From Croceibacterium ferulae (GTDB taxonomy: Bacteria > Pseudomonadota > Alphaproteobacteria > Sphingomonadales > Sphingomonadaceae), in NCBI RefSeq assembly GCF_003660445.1, contig NZ_QZVQ01000015.1, positions 1 through 53,457 of the forward strand: a stretch of 53,457 nt of DNA. The letters run 5' to 3'. Below, piece after piece: positions 8,300 to 17,770 of the stretch. The translations under genes were made by a program, and so were the position numbers. Under the pieces are notes generated by a model. That model made no database searches. It was not told where the DNA came from and was given only the letters and a program-made list of their open reading frames with translations. Position 1 is the first letter of the stretch. Each line of letters begins with the position of its first letter.

Positions 8300-9049
8300 T
8301 CAGTGCGCTTCCGCGAGCGCTACAGCATCAGGTCCCGCGGGGAACCGGAGCCGACCGTTTGCATCATGCACGGCGTTCCAGACGCCTTCGGCCACATCGC
8401 TCTCCCGGGTGGTCAGCGCTGGCGCGGCAAAGCCTTCCATGATCGGCCTGGCGAAATCGGCATACTCGTCCGGGAGCAGCTGATCGAACGGAACGATGGC
8501 GTTCGCGCCGAACTTGGTGGTCGGCGCGTAGCCGGGCTCGACCAGCTTCACCGCGACATCGAAGTAGGCCAGCTCATGGCCAAGCGAGCCCGTGAAGCCC
8601 TGGATCGCCTGTTTGCTCGCAGTATAGGCGGCAGCCAGCGGGAAAGCGCCGAGCGTGACGCTTGATGTCACATTGACGATGATGCCCGATCGACGTGCAC
8701 GCATCTGCGGAATGATCGCTTGGCACATCGCCATCACCCCGATCGTGTTGGTCTCGATCAGCTGGCGTACCAGCGACATTGGCGTCACCTCGAAGGCTCC
8801 GACCGCGCCGATGCCAGCATTGTTCACCAGCACATCGATCGGACCAGCGGTCTCAAGCAGCGCCGCAATGCTGGCTTCGTCAGTGACGTCAAGCGGCAGA
8901 ACCCGCAAGCGGCTCGTATCACCAGCAAAGGCGACCGCCTCGGGCCGCCGCATCGTAGCGATCACGTTCCAGCCCTGTGCAAGGAAATGTTCGGCGATCG
9001 CCTTGCCATAGCCTGACGAGGTTCCGGTGATGAGGATGGTCTTGGTCAT
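8300..9049 (-). CDS. short-chain dehydrogenase/reductase
   Basis: 249-residue classical SDR. Start at 9049 (ATG) with CGGAG eight bases upstream. Motifs: cofactor loop TGTSSGYGKA, NNAG, Ser in NVTSSVTLGAF, YTASK (Tyr/Lys). The GYGK version of the glycine loop and the VEPGYAPTTKF region are typical of a group found next to AraC regulators in proteobacteria. It is divergently transcribed from the AraC-type gene with 95 bases between them, so that regulator very likely controls it. Substrate unknown. Confidence 0.9.
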   Translation of the reverse strand: MTKTILITGTSSGYGKAIAEHFLAQGWNVIATMRRPEAVAFAGDTSRLRVLPLDVTDEASIAALLETAGPIDVLVNNAGIGAVGAFEVTPMSLVRQLIETNTIGVMAMCQAIIPQMRARRSGIIVNVTSSVTLGAFPLAAAYTASKQAIQGFTGSLGHELAYFDVAVKLVEPGYAPTTKFGANAIVPFDQLLPDEYADFARPIMEGFAAPALTTRESDVAEGVWNAVHDANGRLRFPAGPDAVALAEAH

Positions 9050-9144
9050 GTCAGTCTCCGTGAGTTCGTGCTCAGGAGATAGACGGGCCGGCTCATACGA
9101 CCTATAATCAAGAAACCAGATATATTTATGGATCGTCCGAGAAT
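9050..9144. promoter_or_regulatory. divergent promoter region between dehydrogenase and AraC-type regulator
   Basis: The 95-base interval is the only place for promoters of both divergent genes and is AT-rich in the middle (around 9100-9135). No precise -35/-10 pair or AraC half-site is proposed. Assignment rests on gene layout. Confidence 0.5.
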
Positions 9145-10044
9145 ATGGATCCACTCAGCGATATGGTCGCCTTGTTGCGCCCCAGCGCCGCCGTGTCGAA
9201 GCCGATCTCCGGGAAGGGTCGTTGGGCCGTTCATTATGACGCGCATGACGCGCCTGGCTTTACGATCGTCCTCTCGGGCGAGGCGTGGCTGACCTTCGAT
9301 GGCAGGGAGCCGCTGCGTCTTGCTGAGGGGGATTTTCTCTTGCTGCCGACCACGCCCGCCTTCTCGCTGGCGAGCGAACCCCACATTCCCGGCACGCCTG
9401 TCACGCCGCGTAGCGAAGCCGTCCGGCATGGCGATCCCGATGGCACGCCCGACTTCATGGCATTGGGCGGGAGTTTTGCCTTCGAGCGGGTGAATGCTCC
9501 CCTCATGCTGTCGCTTCTGCCCAAGCGTATTCATATCCCAGCCTCCGAGGGCCGCTCGACGCGGTTCGGACGTCTAACCGATCTGCTGGCCGAGGAATGC
9601 GCCACCGACTATCCCGGCAAAGAGCTGCTCATTCAGCGCATGCTGGAGGCCTTGCTGATCGAGGCGCTTCGCTGGCGCAGCCTCGGCAACGAGGCTATCC
9701 CGGCGGGTCTGCTGAGCGGGATGCAGGACCCGGCGATCGCCCGCGCGCTACAGGCGATCCATGCCGATGTCCGCGCCAGCTGGACGGTGGCAGGACTCGC
9801 GAGCATCGCGGGCATGTCGCGCTCTGCTTTCTCGGCCCGGTTCGGTGAAGTGTTGGGATGTGCGCCGATCGAGTATCTGGTGCGCTGGCGCATGGCGATC
9901 GCCAAGGACGCGCTGGTCCGCGGCAACAAGACGCTCGATCGGATCGCGGAAGACATAGGCTATGAGTCGGCCAGCGCCTTCAGCACTGCATTTCGTAAGC
10001 GCATTGGATATCCGCCCGGCAAGTTCGCGCGCACTGCTGCCTGA
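9145..10044 (+). CDS. AraC-family transcriptional regulator with cupin sensor domain
   Basis: 299 residues. N-terminal cupin_6-type sensor (GFTIVLSGEAWLTFDG, LAEGDFLLLPTTPAFSL) at about 15-180; C-terminal double helix-turn-helix at about 200-299 with the AraC signature SFSTAFRKRIGYPPGKFAR-like (here SAFSTAFRKRIGYPPGKFAR). The cupin/AraC combination usually activates an adjacent oxidoreductase in response to a small molecule. The divergent dehydrogenase is the probable target. Confidence 0.92.
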   Translation: MDPLSDMVALLRPSAAVSKPISGKGRWAVHYDAHDAPGFTIVLSGEAWLTFDGREPLRLAEGDFLLLPTTPAFSLASEPHIPGTPVTPRSEAVRHGDPDGTPDFMALGGSFAFERVNAPLMLSLLPKRIHIPASEGRSTRFGRLTDLLAEECATDYPGKELLIQRMLEALLIEALRWRSLGNEAIPAGLLSGMQDPAIARALQAIHADVRASWTVAGLASIAGMSRSAFSARFGEVLGCAPIEYLVRWRMAIAKDALVRGNKTLDRIAEDIGYESASAFSTAFRKRIGYPPGKFARTAA

Positions 10045-10395
10045 GCCTATCCAATGCGAGTGCTACTGCCCACTCAGAAGGGCCAGTATTCTGTTCAACA
10101 ACACCTGCTGTCGAAACGGAACTTCAACCGCGCCTGGGGCGTCACGCATATTAGTCTTGGCAGGACACAATGGCGCGCTCGCGGCGGCGATCAGCAGTTG
10201 GCAGGTTAGCAACGGCCGGCAGCTCAGTCCTTATCCCAATTCCTCGCGGTTCACAACGAGCCAGCGGCTGCTTCAGCGGCTGTGGCGAGGCAGCTTAACG
10301 GCGGAATGAGGGCGAAAGCTGCGCGATGGCTCTCGGCTGTGAGGACACCAAACCGGCCATCCGTTCATCAAGGCCGCAGGTCGGCGATCCGTCTT
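10045..10395. other. intergenic, no gene seen; contains dispersed repeat copy 3
   Basis: Convergent end of the AraC-type gene and the TonB-receptor operon. No coding frame is convincing. AAACCGGCC-ATCCGTTCATCAAGG at 10350-10373 matches the right half of the dispersed repeat. Confidence 0.45.
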
Positions 10396-10428
10396 TGCCG
10401 CCAGCGAGGCACCTGCTCGCTGACGGCA
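10396..10428 (-). terminator. hairpin downstream of the TonB/PhoD operon
   Basis: A 13-bp stem with one mismatch (10396-10408 with 10416-10428, loop of 7) lies 13 bases after the stop of the last operon gene. There is no T tract, so it may stabilise the 3' end or mark a factor-dependent stop rather than be a strict intrinsic terminator. Confidence 0.45.
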
Positions 10429-10441
10429 GGATGGCGGCAGG

Positions 10442-13078
10442 TCAGCGCGCCGGCGTGTAGACGATGTGGAGGTAGAACCCCCGCCCGTAATGGTCACGCT
10501 GCGACAGGGTGCCGTTCACATTGCGCGTGTGGTACCATTCCGGTGGCGCGCCCAGCACATTGTCGACCTCGTACTTGAAGGTTAGGTCCCGGCCGACCTT
10601 GTGCCAGGCGGAGAGGTCCACGGACGTGCGCCCCTTCACGTAGAAGTCGTCCCAGGCCTGATTGGCCACGCTGGTCAGGAAATCGTCCTGGTAGTTGGCC
10701 GTGACCCGCACCGCGCCATCGACCTGCGGAATGCGCCAGGTCAGCGCCAGGTTGGCCATCCAGTCGGGCTGCTGCAGCACGCGGTCGATCTCGCGCGAAA
10801 CGGTATCGCTGGCATAGGTCATGCTGCCCCATTGCCGGCTGACATTCAGTGAGGCGCCGAGATCGGGCGCAAAACCGAAGGACTGATCGACCAAGGCGAA
10901 TTCCAGCCCCGAAACCTTCGAAGCCTCCGCATTCAGCGGCTGGCGTATCTGGTTGAGGAGGCCGTCCTCCTCATACTCCGTGGTCAGGGTGAAGATGTCG
11001 TCCCTGATCTTCTTGTGGAAGCCGGTGAGCGCAACGAGTGCCTCATTGTCGGGGAAGTAATATTCCAGCGCCAGGTCGTAATTGTCGGCCCGGCGGGGCT
11101 TCAGGTCGGGGTTGCCGCGGGTGATGACGCAGCCGGTCACCGCTTCCCCACAGGTCTCCGCCTCCGCCTGTACGATATTGCCGGGCGTGGGCCGGCCGAT
11201 GGTGCGGCTGACCGATCCGCGCAGCTTCAGCCCGCGGGCCAGATCCTGCGTGATGTTCAGCGATGGCAGCCAATTGTCATAACCGCCGGTCGGCGTGGCG
11301 AGCCGGTCCGTCAGCTGCCCATCCACCGTCAGCGGAGCGCTGCCGGTGAAGGTCACATCGTCATAGCGCAGGCCGGCGATGATGTGCGTCGTCGGCAGGC
11401 GGTAATGCAGCGACAGGTAGGCATTGGCGACCTCCTCCTCATACCCGTAATCGGCAATGCGGCTGTAATGGGCCGAGGCGGCGACGTCCTCCGCCGGGAT
11501 GTTGGCCCAATACTGGTCGTGATTGATCCAGGGCACGACCAGGCCATTGCTGCCGTGATAGGAGTAGCCCGGATCGTACATGTAGCCATTGGCATCGCCG
11601 CCGGTGCGCTGCCGGATGCTGTCCACATCCTTCTCCAGATCGAGCCGGGTGTAACGCACGCCGGCGACGAAGCCGAACCCCTCCGCGAAGGGATCGACAT
11701 TCCAGGAATAGTCGGCGCGCAGGTCCAGCACGTCCTCCCAAGCCTCGTTGTAGTTGATGTTCGATCCGTTGAGCTGATAATTGTTGGCGAAGGGATCGCC
11801 GGTCACGCCGGTGAGCTGCGGCAGCTCCTCCATGCTGTAGCCATAGGACAGCACATTGCCGGGACGGGTGCGGACCCGCGCCCAGTGCTCGTCATCCTGG
11901 TAGGTTTCGCGCGTGTAGCCGGCGCGGATGGACAGCTGGCTGACGTCGCTCACCTCCCAGTCGAAGCCGTAGATCAGCCCCATGGCGGTACGGTCCCACT
12001 GGTTGGAGCGCACGACCGACTGGACGTAATCCACCGGCACGGTGCCCGTCCTCTCCGTTCGATCCGTCAGGCCGGTGGTCCGCCCGATCATGTCGCTGGA
12101 ATTCATGGTGGAGGCTTCGCGGCGATTATAGATGTAGCCCATCATGTATGTCGCCACATTGGGCGCCGCCTGCCATTCCAGCTTCAGCGATCCGCCGATA
12201 TTGGTGATGGTGTTGGAATAATCACCGAAGGCGAACTTGGTGGTGCCGTCCTTGCCGTCCCAGCCCAGCGCGGTGTCAGGCCCGGCGATGACCTTGCCGG
12301 CCTCGTCGAAGAAGGTGCGGCGGTCGGTCCAGTTCTTGTTCGAATTGCGCGCCCGCTCCTGATACCGGCCGGTGAAGACGAAGCCGAACTGGTCGTCCCC
12401 GCCGAACCGGTCGGCCATGGCCGCCTTCGCGCCGAAGCCGAAGCGCCCGCCATCGGACTCGGCGGAGTTCTCGCCCGCCGGCCCCTTGAAGGTCGAGTAG
12501 ATGCCGTAAGCGTCCAGCAGGTAATAGGGCGTCGGCGTGTCGAAGGCGGAGCGGGTGACGATATTGACCAGGCCGCCGATCGCCGCCGCATCCTGTTCCG
12601 CGGTGAAGGCCTTGTACACGTCCACCCGCTGCGAGATGCCCGCCGGGGCCAACTGCAGGTTGACCCGCCGCGTGCCGCCGCCATTCTCGCCCAAAGTGGC
12701 CAGGGTCAGGCCATCGATCGTGGTGGCGTTGAGGTCTGCCGACAGGCCGCGAATGGTGATATAGCGCGGCTCGTCCCCATCGCCTTCATAGCTGACGCCC
12801 GGCACCTGCAGCACCATGGCCGCGACGGAGCTGTCGCCGGTGGGCGCCTCCAGATCGTCATAGGTCACGGAATCGACGATCACCGGGCTGTCGCGCTTCA
12901 CGTCAATCGGCTGGAAGCCATAGCGCGTGCCGCTGACGGTGATTACATTCTCCCCAGGTGCGGTGGCCGCCTGCGTGCCGGCGGTGCCGGTCGGCGCAGC
13001 CGCCTGATCCTGCGCGGCCGCCTGCGTCGCCAGCCCCGCACCCAGTGCGAGTGCGGAGGCCATCATCAAATGTTTCAT
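10442..13078 (-). CDS. TonB-dependent receptor, last gene of the FecIR-linked operon
   Basis: 878 residues. Signal peptide MKHLMMASALALGAGLATQAAAQ; plug domain with the TIRGLSADLNATTIDG and AFTAEQDAAAIGGLVNIVT motifs; beta-barrel ending in LHIVYTPAR. It is closely related to the receptor at 14802-17681 (shared YDDLEA/YDDVETL, RRVNLQL, NPDLKPRRADNYDLALEYYF blocks) but lacks that protein's STN domain, so it probably does not signal to the anti-sigma factor. Fifth gene after sigma factor, FecR, receptor and PhoD, and 59 bases after PhoD. Likely imports a product or substrate of the PhoD enzyme. Confidence 0.93.
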   Translation of the reverse strand: MKHLMMASALALGAGLATQAAAQDQAAAPTGTAGTQAATAPGENVITVSGTRYGFQPIDVKRDSPVIVDSVTYDDLEAPTGDSSVAAMVLQVPGVSYEGDGDEPRYITIRGLSADLNATTIDGLTLATLGENGGGTRRVNLQLAPAGISQRVDVYKAFTAEQDAAAIGGLVNIVTRSAFDTPTPYYLLDAYGIYSTFKGPAGENSAESDGGRFGFGAKAAMADRFGGDDQFGFVFTGRYQERARNSNKNWTDRRTFFDEAGKVIAGPDTALGWDGKDGTTKFAFGDYSNTITNIGGSLKLEWQAAPNVATYMMGYIYNRREASTMNSSDMIGRTTGLTDRTERTGTVPVDYVQSVVRSNQWDRTAMGLIYGFDWEVSDVSQLSIRAGYTRETYQDDEHWARVRTRPGNVLSYGYSMEELPQLTGVTGDPFANNYQLNGSNINYNEAWEDVLDLRADYSWNVDPFAEGFGFVAGVRYTRLDLEKDVDSIRQRTGGDANGYMYDPGYSYHGSNGLVVPWINHDQYWANIPAEDVAASAHYSRIADYGYEEEVANAYLSLHYRLPTTHIIAGLRYDDVTFTGSAPLTVDGQLTDRLATPTGGYDNWLPSLNITQDLARGLKLRGSVSRTIGRPTPGNIVQAEAETCGEAVTGCVITRGNPDLKPRRADNYDLALEYYFPDNEALVALTGFHKKIRDDIFTLTTEYEEDGLLNQIRQPLNAEASKVSGLEFALVDQSFGFAPDLGASLNVSRQWGSMTYASDTVSREIDRVLQQPDWMANLALTWRIPQVDGAVRVTANYQDDFLTSVANQAWDDFYVKGRTSVDLSAWHKVGRDLTFKYEVDNVLGAPPEWYHTRNVNGTLSQRDHYGRGFYLHIVYTPAR

Positions 13079-13137
13079 GTTCGTATTCCTGCTCGCCGGG
13101 GCTCACTTCCCGGCTGATTGATCGTGATTGCTGGAGG

Positions 13138-14739
13138 TCAGCCGCGCTGCAGGCCGGGCCGCCCGTGTTCGGCCACCAAGGTGGCGAAGGTGGACAGCTC
13201 CCCATCGGGCCGCATCACCTGGTCCAGCACCTTCAGCTCGCCGCGGAAGGTGTCGCGCCCCACATCGCACAGCACGTATCCGCGCCGGTCGATGATCGCC
13301 TTCAGGCACTCATTCCCGGCGACGGAGCGGTGATAGGGATCGTCCAGCCCCACCCCGTCCGATCCGGAGGTGATGGAGGTGGCCAGGAACTCAGCCGTGA
13401 CCGGCGGCCCTTCCCCGCCGTTGCGCAGCACGTCGCCCGCGAAATGGCGGTGCGCGTCACCCGATACGGTCATGACATTGGTGAGGCCGCGATCGGCGAT
13501 ATGGTTCAGCAGCCGCTCCCGCCCATGCAGGTAGCCGGACCATTGATCCGCCGAATAGGTCATCTCCCCGCCGCCGGCGGGCTGCACCGCCAGCTGCATC
13601 AGCATCACCTGCTGCGCGATCAGCTGCCAGCGGGCGGTGCCCTGCGCCAGACCGGTGAACAGCCATTCCTCCTGCCGGTCGCCCAGCATGGTGCGCTGGG
13701 GAGAGAGGAAGTCGTCATTCATCGGGCCGTTGCGGCCGCCATTGCCCAGCGGGCTGCGATATTGCCGCGTGTCCAGCACATGCATGTCCATCAGGTCGCC
13801 AAAGGTGGCCCGGCGGAACATCTGCACCGATCCGCCCACCGGCATGGAGGATCGGCGCACCGGCATATGTTCGTACCATGCCTGCATCGCGGCAGCGCGG
13901 CGGAAGGCGAACACTTCCGGCGGGCTGCCGTCCTGGTCCAGCCCGGCGGCCCAGTTATTGTCCACCTCGTGATCGTCGAAACTGACGAACCAGGGCGCCG
14001 CGGCATGGGCGGCCTGCAGGTCCGGATCGCCCTTGTAGAGCGCATAACGCCGCCGGTAATCGTCCAGCGAATAGATCTCCTGCCCCACATGCTGGCGCAT
14101 CGGAGTGAAGGGCCGGCCATTCATCAGCCGGGTAGCGGAGCCGGTGTCGCGCCCTTCATAGATATAGTCGCCATAATGGTAGACGAAGTCGACCGGCTCC
14201 TCCGCGATGCGGCGCCAGGCGGTATAGTGCCCTTCCTCGTAATGCTGGCACCCGGCGGCGGCGAAGCGCAGCCGGTCCTTGCGCGCGCCCGCTTGCGGCA
14301 GGGTCTGCGCCCGGCCTGCAAGGCTGCGCTCCCCGCCGCAGCGGAAGCGGTACCAATATGGCCGGTCGGGGCGAAGGCCCGCCAGCTCGACATGCACGCT
14401 ATGCGCCAGTTCGGGGTGCGCGACCGCGGTGCCGCTGGCGGCGATCGTGCGGAAAGCGGCATCCTCCGCCACCTCCCAACGGACCTCCACCGGCGCCATC
14501 ACCATGCCGCCACCGGGCTGCAGCGGCTCGGGCGCCAGCCGGGTCCAGATCACGAAGCCATCGGCGGACGGATCGCCGGATGCGACGCCCAGCTGGAAGG
14601 ACGGTACGGCGAAGGTCATCGTCTCCAGCAGGTTGCGGCGCTGCGCCGCATCCTGGGCGAAGACATGCGGGGTGGCCAGCGCGCCACCGCCGGCGGCCAG
14701 CAGGCCGGCGAGCAGCCGGCGGCGATTAAAATCGTTCAT
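13138..14739 (-). CDS. phoD: PhoD-family alkaline phosphatase/phosphodiesterase, Tat-exported
   Basis: 533 residues from ATG 14739 (AAGGA about 11 bases upstream); longer upstream readings lack a start context. Twin-arginine signal NRRRLLAGLLAAGG. PhoD_N domain (GVASGDPSADGFVIWTRLAP), then the catalytic domain with GDYIYEG (about 187), FDDHEVDNN (about 251) and SGDAHRHFAG (about 424). Cleaves phosphate mono- and diesters outside the cytoplasmic membrane. It lies between two TonB receptors in a FecI/FecR-controlled operon. Same length as the plus-strand paralogue at 6169, but well diverged from it. Confidence 0.93.
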   Translation of the reverse strand: MNDFNRRRLLAGLLAAGGGALATPHVFAQDAAQRRNLLETMTFAVPSFQLGVASGDPSADGFVIWTRLAPEPLQPGGGMVMAPVEVRWEVAEDAAFRTIAASGTAVAHPELAHSVHVELAGLRPDRPYWYRFRCGGERSLAGRAQTLPQAGARKDRLRFAAAGCQHYEEGHYTAWRRIAEEPVDFVYHYGDYIYEGRDTGSATRLMNGRPFTPMRQHVGQEIYSLDDYRRRYALYKGDPDLQAAHAAAPWFVSFDDHEVDNNWAAGLDQDGSPPEVFAFRRAAAMQAWYEHMPVRRSSMPVGGSVQMFRRATFGDLMDMHVLDTRQYRSPLGNGGRNGPMNDDFLSPQRTMLGDRQEEWLFTGLAQGTARWQLIAQQVMLMQLAVQPAGGGEMTYSADQWSGYLHGRERLLNHIADRGLTNVMTVSGDAHRHFAGDVLRNGGEGPPVTAEFLATSITSGSDGVGLDDPYHRSVAGNECLKAIIDRRGYVLCDVGRDTFRGELKVLDQVMRPDGELSTFATLVAEHGRPGLQRG

Positions 14740-14801
14740 GGGAAAAATGTCCTTGGCAGCAATGCAAGGGCAGCGGGCCGGCAGGACCGGCCCGCCGCGG
14801 A

Positions 14802-17681
14802 TCACAGCTTCATGATGGCGTGGAAGAACAGGGACGAACCATATTCGTTCTGCTGGCGCACCCAGTCGAGGTTCTCGCCCAGCCGGAAGTGCGGCTGGTT
14901 GTCGAACACATTGTTCCACTCATATTTGAACAGCAGATTGTCCGTCACATCATGCCACAGCGCCAGGTTCACCGTGGTCAGCGCGCCCGCCCCCTCGTCT
15001 TGCCACGGATTGGCCCCGACGGAGCTGAGGAAGGCGTCGCGGTAATTGGCGTTGACCCGCAAGCCCGCGCCCAGCTGCGGGATGCGGTAAGTGACGGATC
15101 CGTTGAGGATCCAGTCCGGCTGGTTGATCAGCCGGTCCACCGCGCGGTTGCCCGCATCGGTGACATAGTTCATCTCTCCCCACATGCGCGTAGCGTTGGC
15201 GGACAGGTCGACCTGGTGATCGGACAGGCCGACCGGCAGCCCGCGATGAACCCAGGCCGCCTCGATCCCCTGCATCTCTGAATCCGACGCGTTCAGCGGC
15301 TGGCGAATGGCGTAAAGCTCCCCGTCGATCACCGCCTCTTCCCGCAGGGTGAAGATGTCGTCCTTGATCCGCTTGTGGAAGTAGCCGAGCAGCAGCATGC
15401 CGTTGGCGCCGGCATAGTAATGCTCCACCGTGGCATCCAGATTGCGCGACCGGCGCGGCTTCAGGTCAGGGTTGCCGCGCGTGATGGTGCAGGCGACGTC
15501 GCCCGTATCGCTGCAATTGATGTTCTCCGCCTGGGCGATATTGCCCGGCGTGGGCCGGCCCAGCGTTTCGGACCAGGACAGGCGGACATTCGTGTCACCC
15601 AGCCGGTGCACGATGTTGAGCGAGGGCAGCAGGTAATCATAGCCCCCGTCGTTCCGGCTGAACTCGCCTGTGGCGCTGCCCTGGCTGATCACCGGGGTCG
15701 TGCCGGTGAAGTCGATATGGTCATACCGCAAGCCGCCCACGATGGTGGTGGCGGGCAGGTTCAGGTGGACGGAGGCATAGGCGGTCGCCAGCTCCTCCAG
15801 GTAACGATAGTCCGATGTGTGGCTGTTGTCGAAGCTGGCGCTCTCGTTTACCGGGAAGTCGTCCCACTTCTCCTGCCGGAAGCGGTTGTAATCCAGCCAG
15901 GCGAAGGAGTGCGGGCTGGTCGGCGGGCGGTAGCCGCTGTCATAGATCCATTCGTTGATCGTGCCGGTCACGCTGTGATCGGTCCGCTCCACATCCTTGC
16001 TCATGTCCAGCCGGCGATATTCCACGCCCGCCACCACTCCGAAGCCCTGCGACCCGCGCTCCACATTATGCGCGACGTCCAGCCGCGCATCGAACACCTC
16101 CTGCTGCGCATTGCTGTACACGTCGCGCTGCGCATTCATGCGATAGGGCGCATTCATGATAACGGAAGGGTCCTCGATCCCGGTCAGGATCGGGATCTCG
16201 TCATCGGGCGTGCTGAAGTTCAGGAAATAGCCGGTCGGGTTGGTCAGGATGCTGACATAAGGCTCCCAGTCGCGGAAGGTCTCCTCCGTCAGGCCGGCGC
16301 GCGCGGTCACGCGGGTGGCGCCGCTGGTGTGGCTGGCACTGGACAGGATGCCGCGATTCTCGCGCCGGTACTGGTTGTGGCGGTAATTCTCCACCAGCTG
16401 GGTGATCTCTCCGCGCCCGCCTTCCTCCGTCAGCTCTTCGGCCAGCGGCACGAAATCGATATGGTTGATGTTGGTCGACTGGTCCTGGATGCGGACGTAA
16501 TTGTATCCCATCACGCTCGCCTGCACGGCATCGTCGGGCGACCGGTATTCCAGCTTGGCCGAACCACCGTAGGTTTCCGACACGTCGGCATAGGTGCCGT
16601 AGCCGAAATGGGCGGGCGCGACCCGGCCGTTCCAGCCCAGCTCCTCCTCCGGACGGGCGATGATCTCGTTATCCTGGTCAAGGAAGCGCTTCGTGTTCTG
16701 CCAGTTCTGCGCGAAATTGCGCGGCGTGCTGTCGTACCGGCCGGACACGATCACGCCGAACTGGTCGCTGGCGCCGAAGGTGGTGGCGTAATTCGCCTTC
16801 ACGCCGCCGCCCCAATGATCGCCCGGATCGCCGACCGCATTGCTGCCGGTCTGCTGGACGCCGCGCGTGCGGTACATGCCATAGGCGTCCACGAACAGCG
16901 CCTGGTCGCGCCGGTCGAACGCGCTGCGGGTGACGATATTGATCGCGCCGCCGATCGCGCCCGCATCCTGTTCGGCGGTGAAGGTCTTGAACACGTCCAC
17001 CCGTTTGGACACGTCGCTGGGCATCAGCTGCAGGTTCACCCGCCGCGTGCCCGCGCCGCTTTCGCCCACCGTGGCCAGCGTCAAGCCGTCGATCGTGGTG
17101 TGGTTAAGATCGGGTGAGATGCCGCGGATGGTTACGTAGCGGGGATATTCACCATCCTCCACCGTGCTGATGCCCGGCAGCTGCGTCAGCAGGCCGGCAA
17201 TGGAGCCGTCGGCGGCCAACGTTTCCACATCGTCATAAACGACCGATTCCACGATGGTGGTCGAATTGCCCTTGGACCGGAACGGCGCGGCGATGCCGGT
17301 GACGATGATCTCTTCCGACCCGACATTGCGGGTGTCCTGCCCTTCCCCACCGGCGAGTTCGGGCACCAGCGTCACGATATTGCCGCGCCAGCTTGCGACC
17401 TTCAAGCCGCTGCCCGCCAGCAGCCGGGCCAGCGCCTGCCGCGGCTCGATCGCGCCAGACAGGGCACGGGTGCGCGCATCGCGGGCGGCGTCGCCTTGCA
17501 CCAGGATCTGCAAACCCGCCTGCCGCGCGAATTGCGGGATGGAGGCGCTGGCCGGGCCGGCGGGCACGGAAAAGCTCCTGGTGCCGGCGGCGGCCTGCGC
17601 CGCACCGGGCTGGGCAGCGGCAAGGATGGAGGTGCCCAGCAGAAAGGCACTCAGGCGAAGTGAAGCGACCCGAAACAACAT
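14802..17681 (-). CDS. TonB-dependent transducer-type receptor with STN domain (FecA-like architecture)
   Basis: 959 residues. Signal peptide to about residue 30, then a secretin/TonB N-terminal (STN) domain at about 35-105 (SIPQFARQAGLQILVQGDAA; RQALARLLAGSGLKV), which in FecA contacts the periplasmic part of FecR. Plug (TIRGISPDLNHTTIDG; FTAEQDAGAIGGAINIVT) and barrel follow. GAGGGGG 6 bases before ATG 17681 serves as ribosome-binding site. With the sigma factor and FecR upstream it forms the classical surface-signalling triad: ligand binding at the receptor releases the sigma factor. The ligand is unknown; the PhoD gene downstream suggests an organophosphate. Confidence 0.93.
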   Translation of the reverse strand: MLFRVASLRLSAFLLGTSILAAAQPGAAQAAAGTRSFSVPAGPASASIPQFARQAGLQILVQGDAARDARTRALSGAIEPRQALARLLAGSGLKVASWRGNIVTLVPELAGGEGQDTRNVGSEEIIVTGIAAPFRSKGNSTTIVESVVYDDVETLAADGSIAGLLTQLPGISTVEDGEYPRYVTIRGISPDLNHTTIDGLTLATVGESGAGTRRVNLQLMPSDVSKRVDVFKTFTAEQDAGAIGGAINIVTRSAFDRRDQALFVDAYGMYRTRGVQQTGSNAVGDPGDHWGGGVKANYATTFGASDQFGVIVSGRYDSTPRNFAQNWQNTKRFLDQDNEIIARPEEELGWNGRVAPAHFGYGTYADVSETYGGSAKLEYRSPDDAVQASVMGYNYVRIQDQSTNINHIDFVPLAEELTEEGGRGEITQLVENYRHNQYRRENRGILSSASHTSGATRVTARAGLTEETFRDWEPYVSILTNPTGYFLNFSTPDDEIPILTGIEDPSVIMNAPYRMNAQRDVYSNAQQEVFDARLDVAHNVERGSQGFGVVAGVEYRRLDMSKDVERTDHSVTGTINEWIYDSGYRPPTSPHSFAWLDYNRFRQEKWDDFPVNESASFDNSHTSDYRYLEELATAYASVHLNLPATTIVGGLRYDHIDFTGTTPVISQGSATGEFSRNDGGYDYLLPSLNIVHRLGDTNVRLSWSETLGRPTPGNIAQAENINCSDTGDVACTITRGNPDLKPRRSRNLDATVEHYYAGANGMLLLGYFHKRIKDDIFTLREEAVIDGELYAIRQPLNASDSEMQGIEAAWVHRGLPVGLSDHQVDLSANATRMWGEMNYVTDAGNRAVDRLINQPDWILNGSVTYRIPQLGAGLRVNANYRDAFLSSVGANPWQDEGAGALTTVNLALWHDVTDNLLFKYEWNNVFDNQPHFRLGENLDWVRQQNEYGSSLFFHAIMKL

Positions 17682-17770
17682 TTTTCCCCCTCAAAGGTTT
17701 CAGAACCCTTGATGGATGATGCCGTACTTTCCGTCATTCACAGGTGAGAAAAAGTTCCGTTACATAATTG

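Noticed and set aside
11015-17117. Long plus-strand frames of about 580-700 codons across the second receptor/PhoD operon
   Set aside because: They are GC-driven mirror frames of recognised minus-strand genes with repetitive Ala/Gly/Val/Ile/Arg composition.
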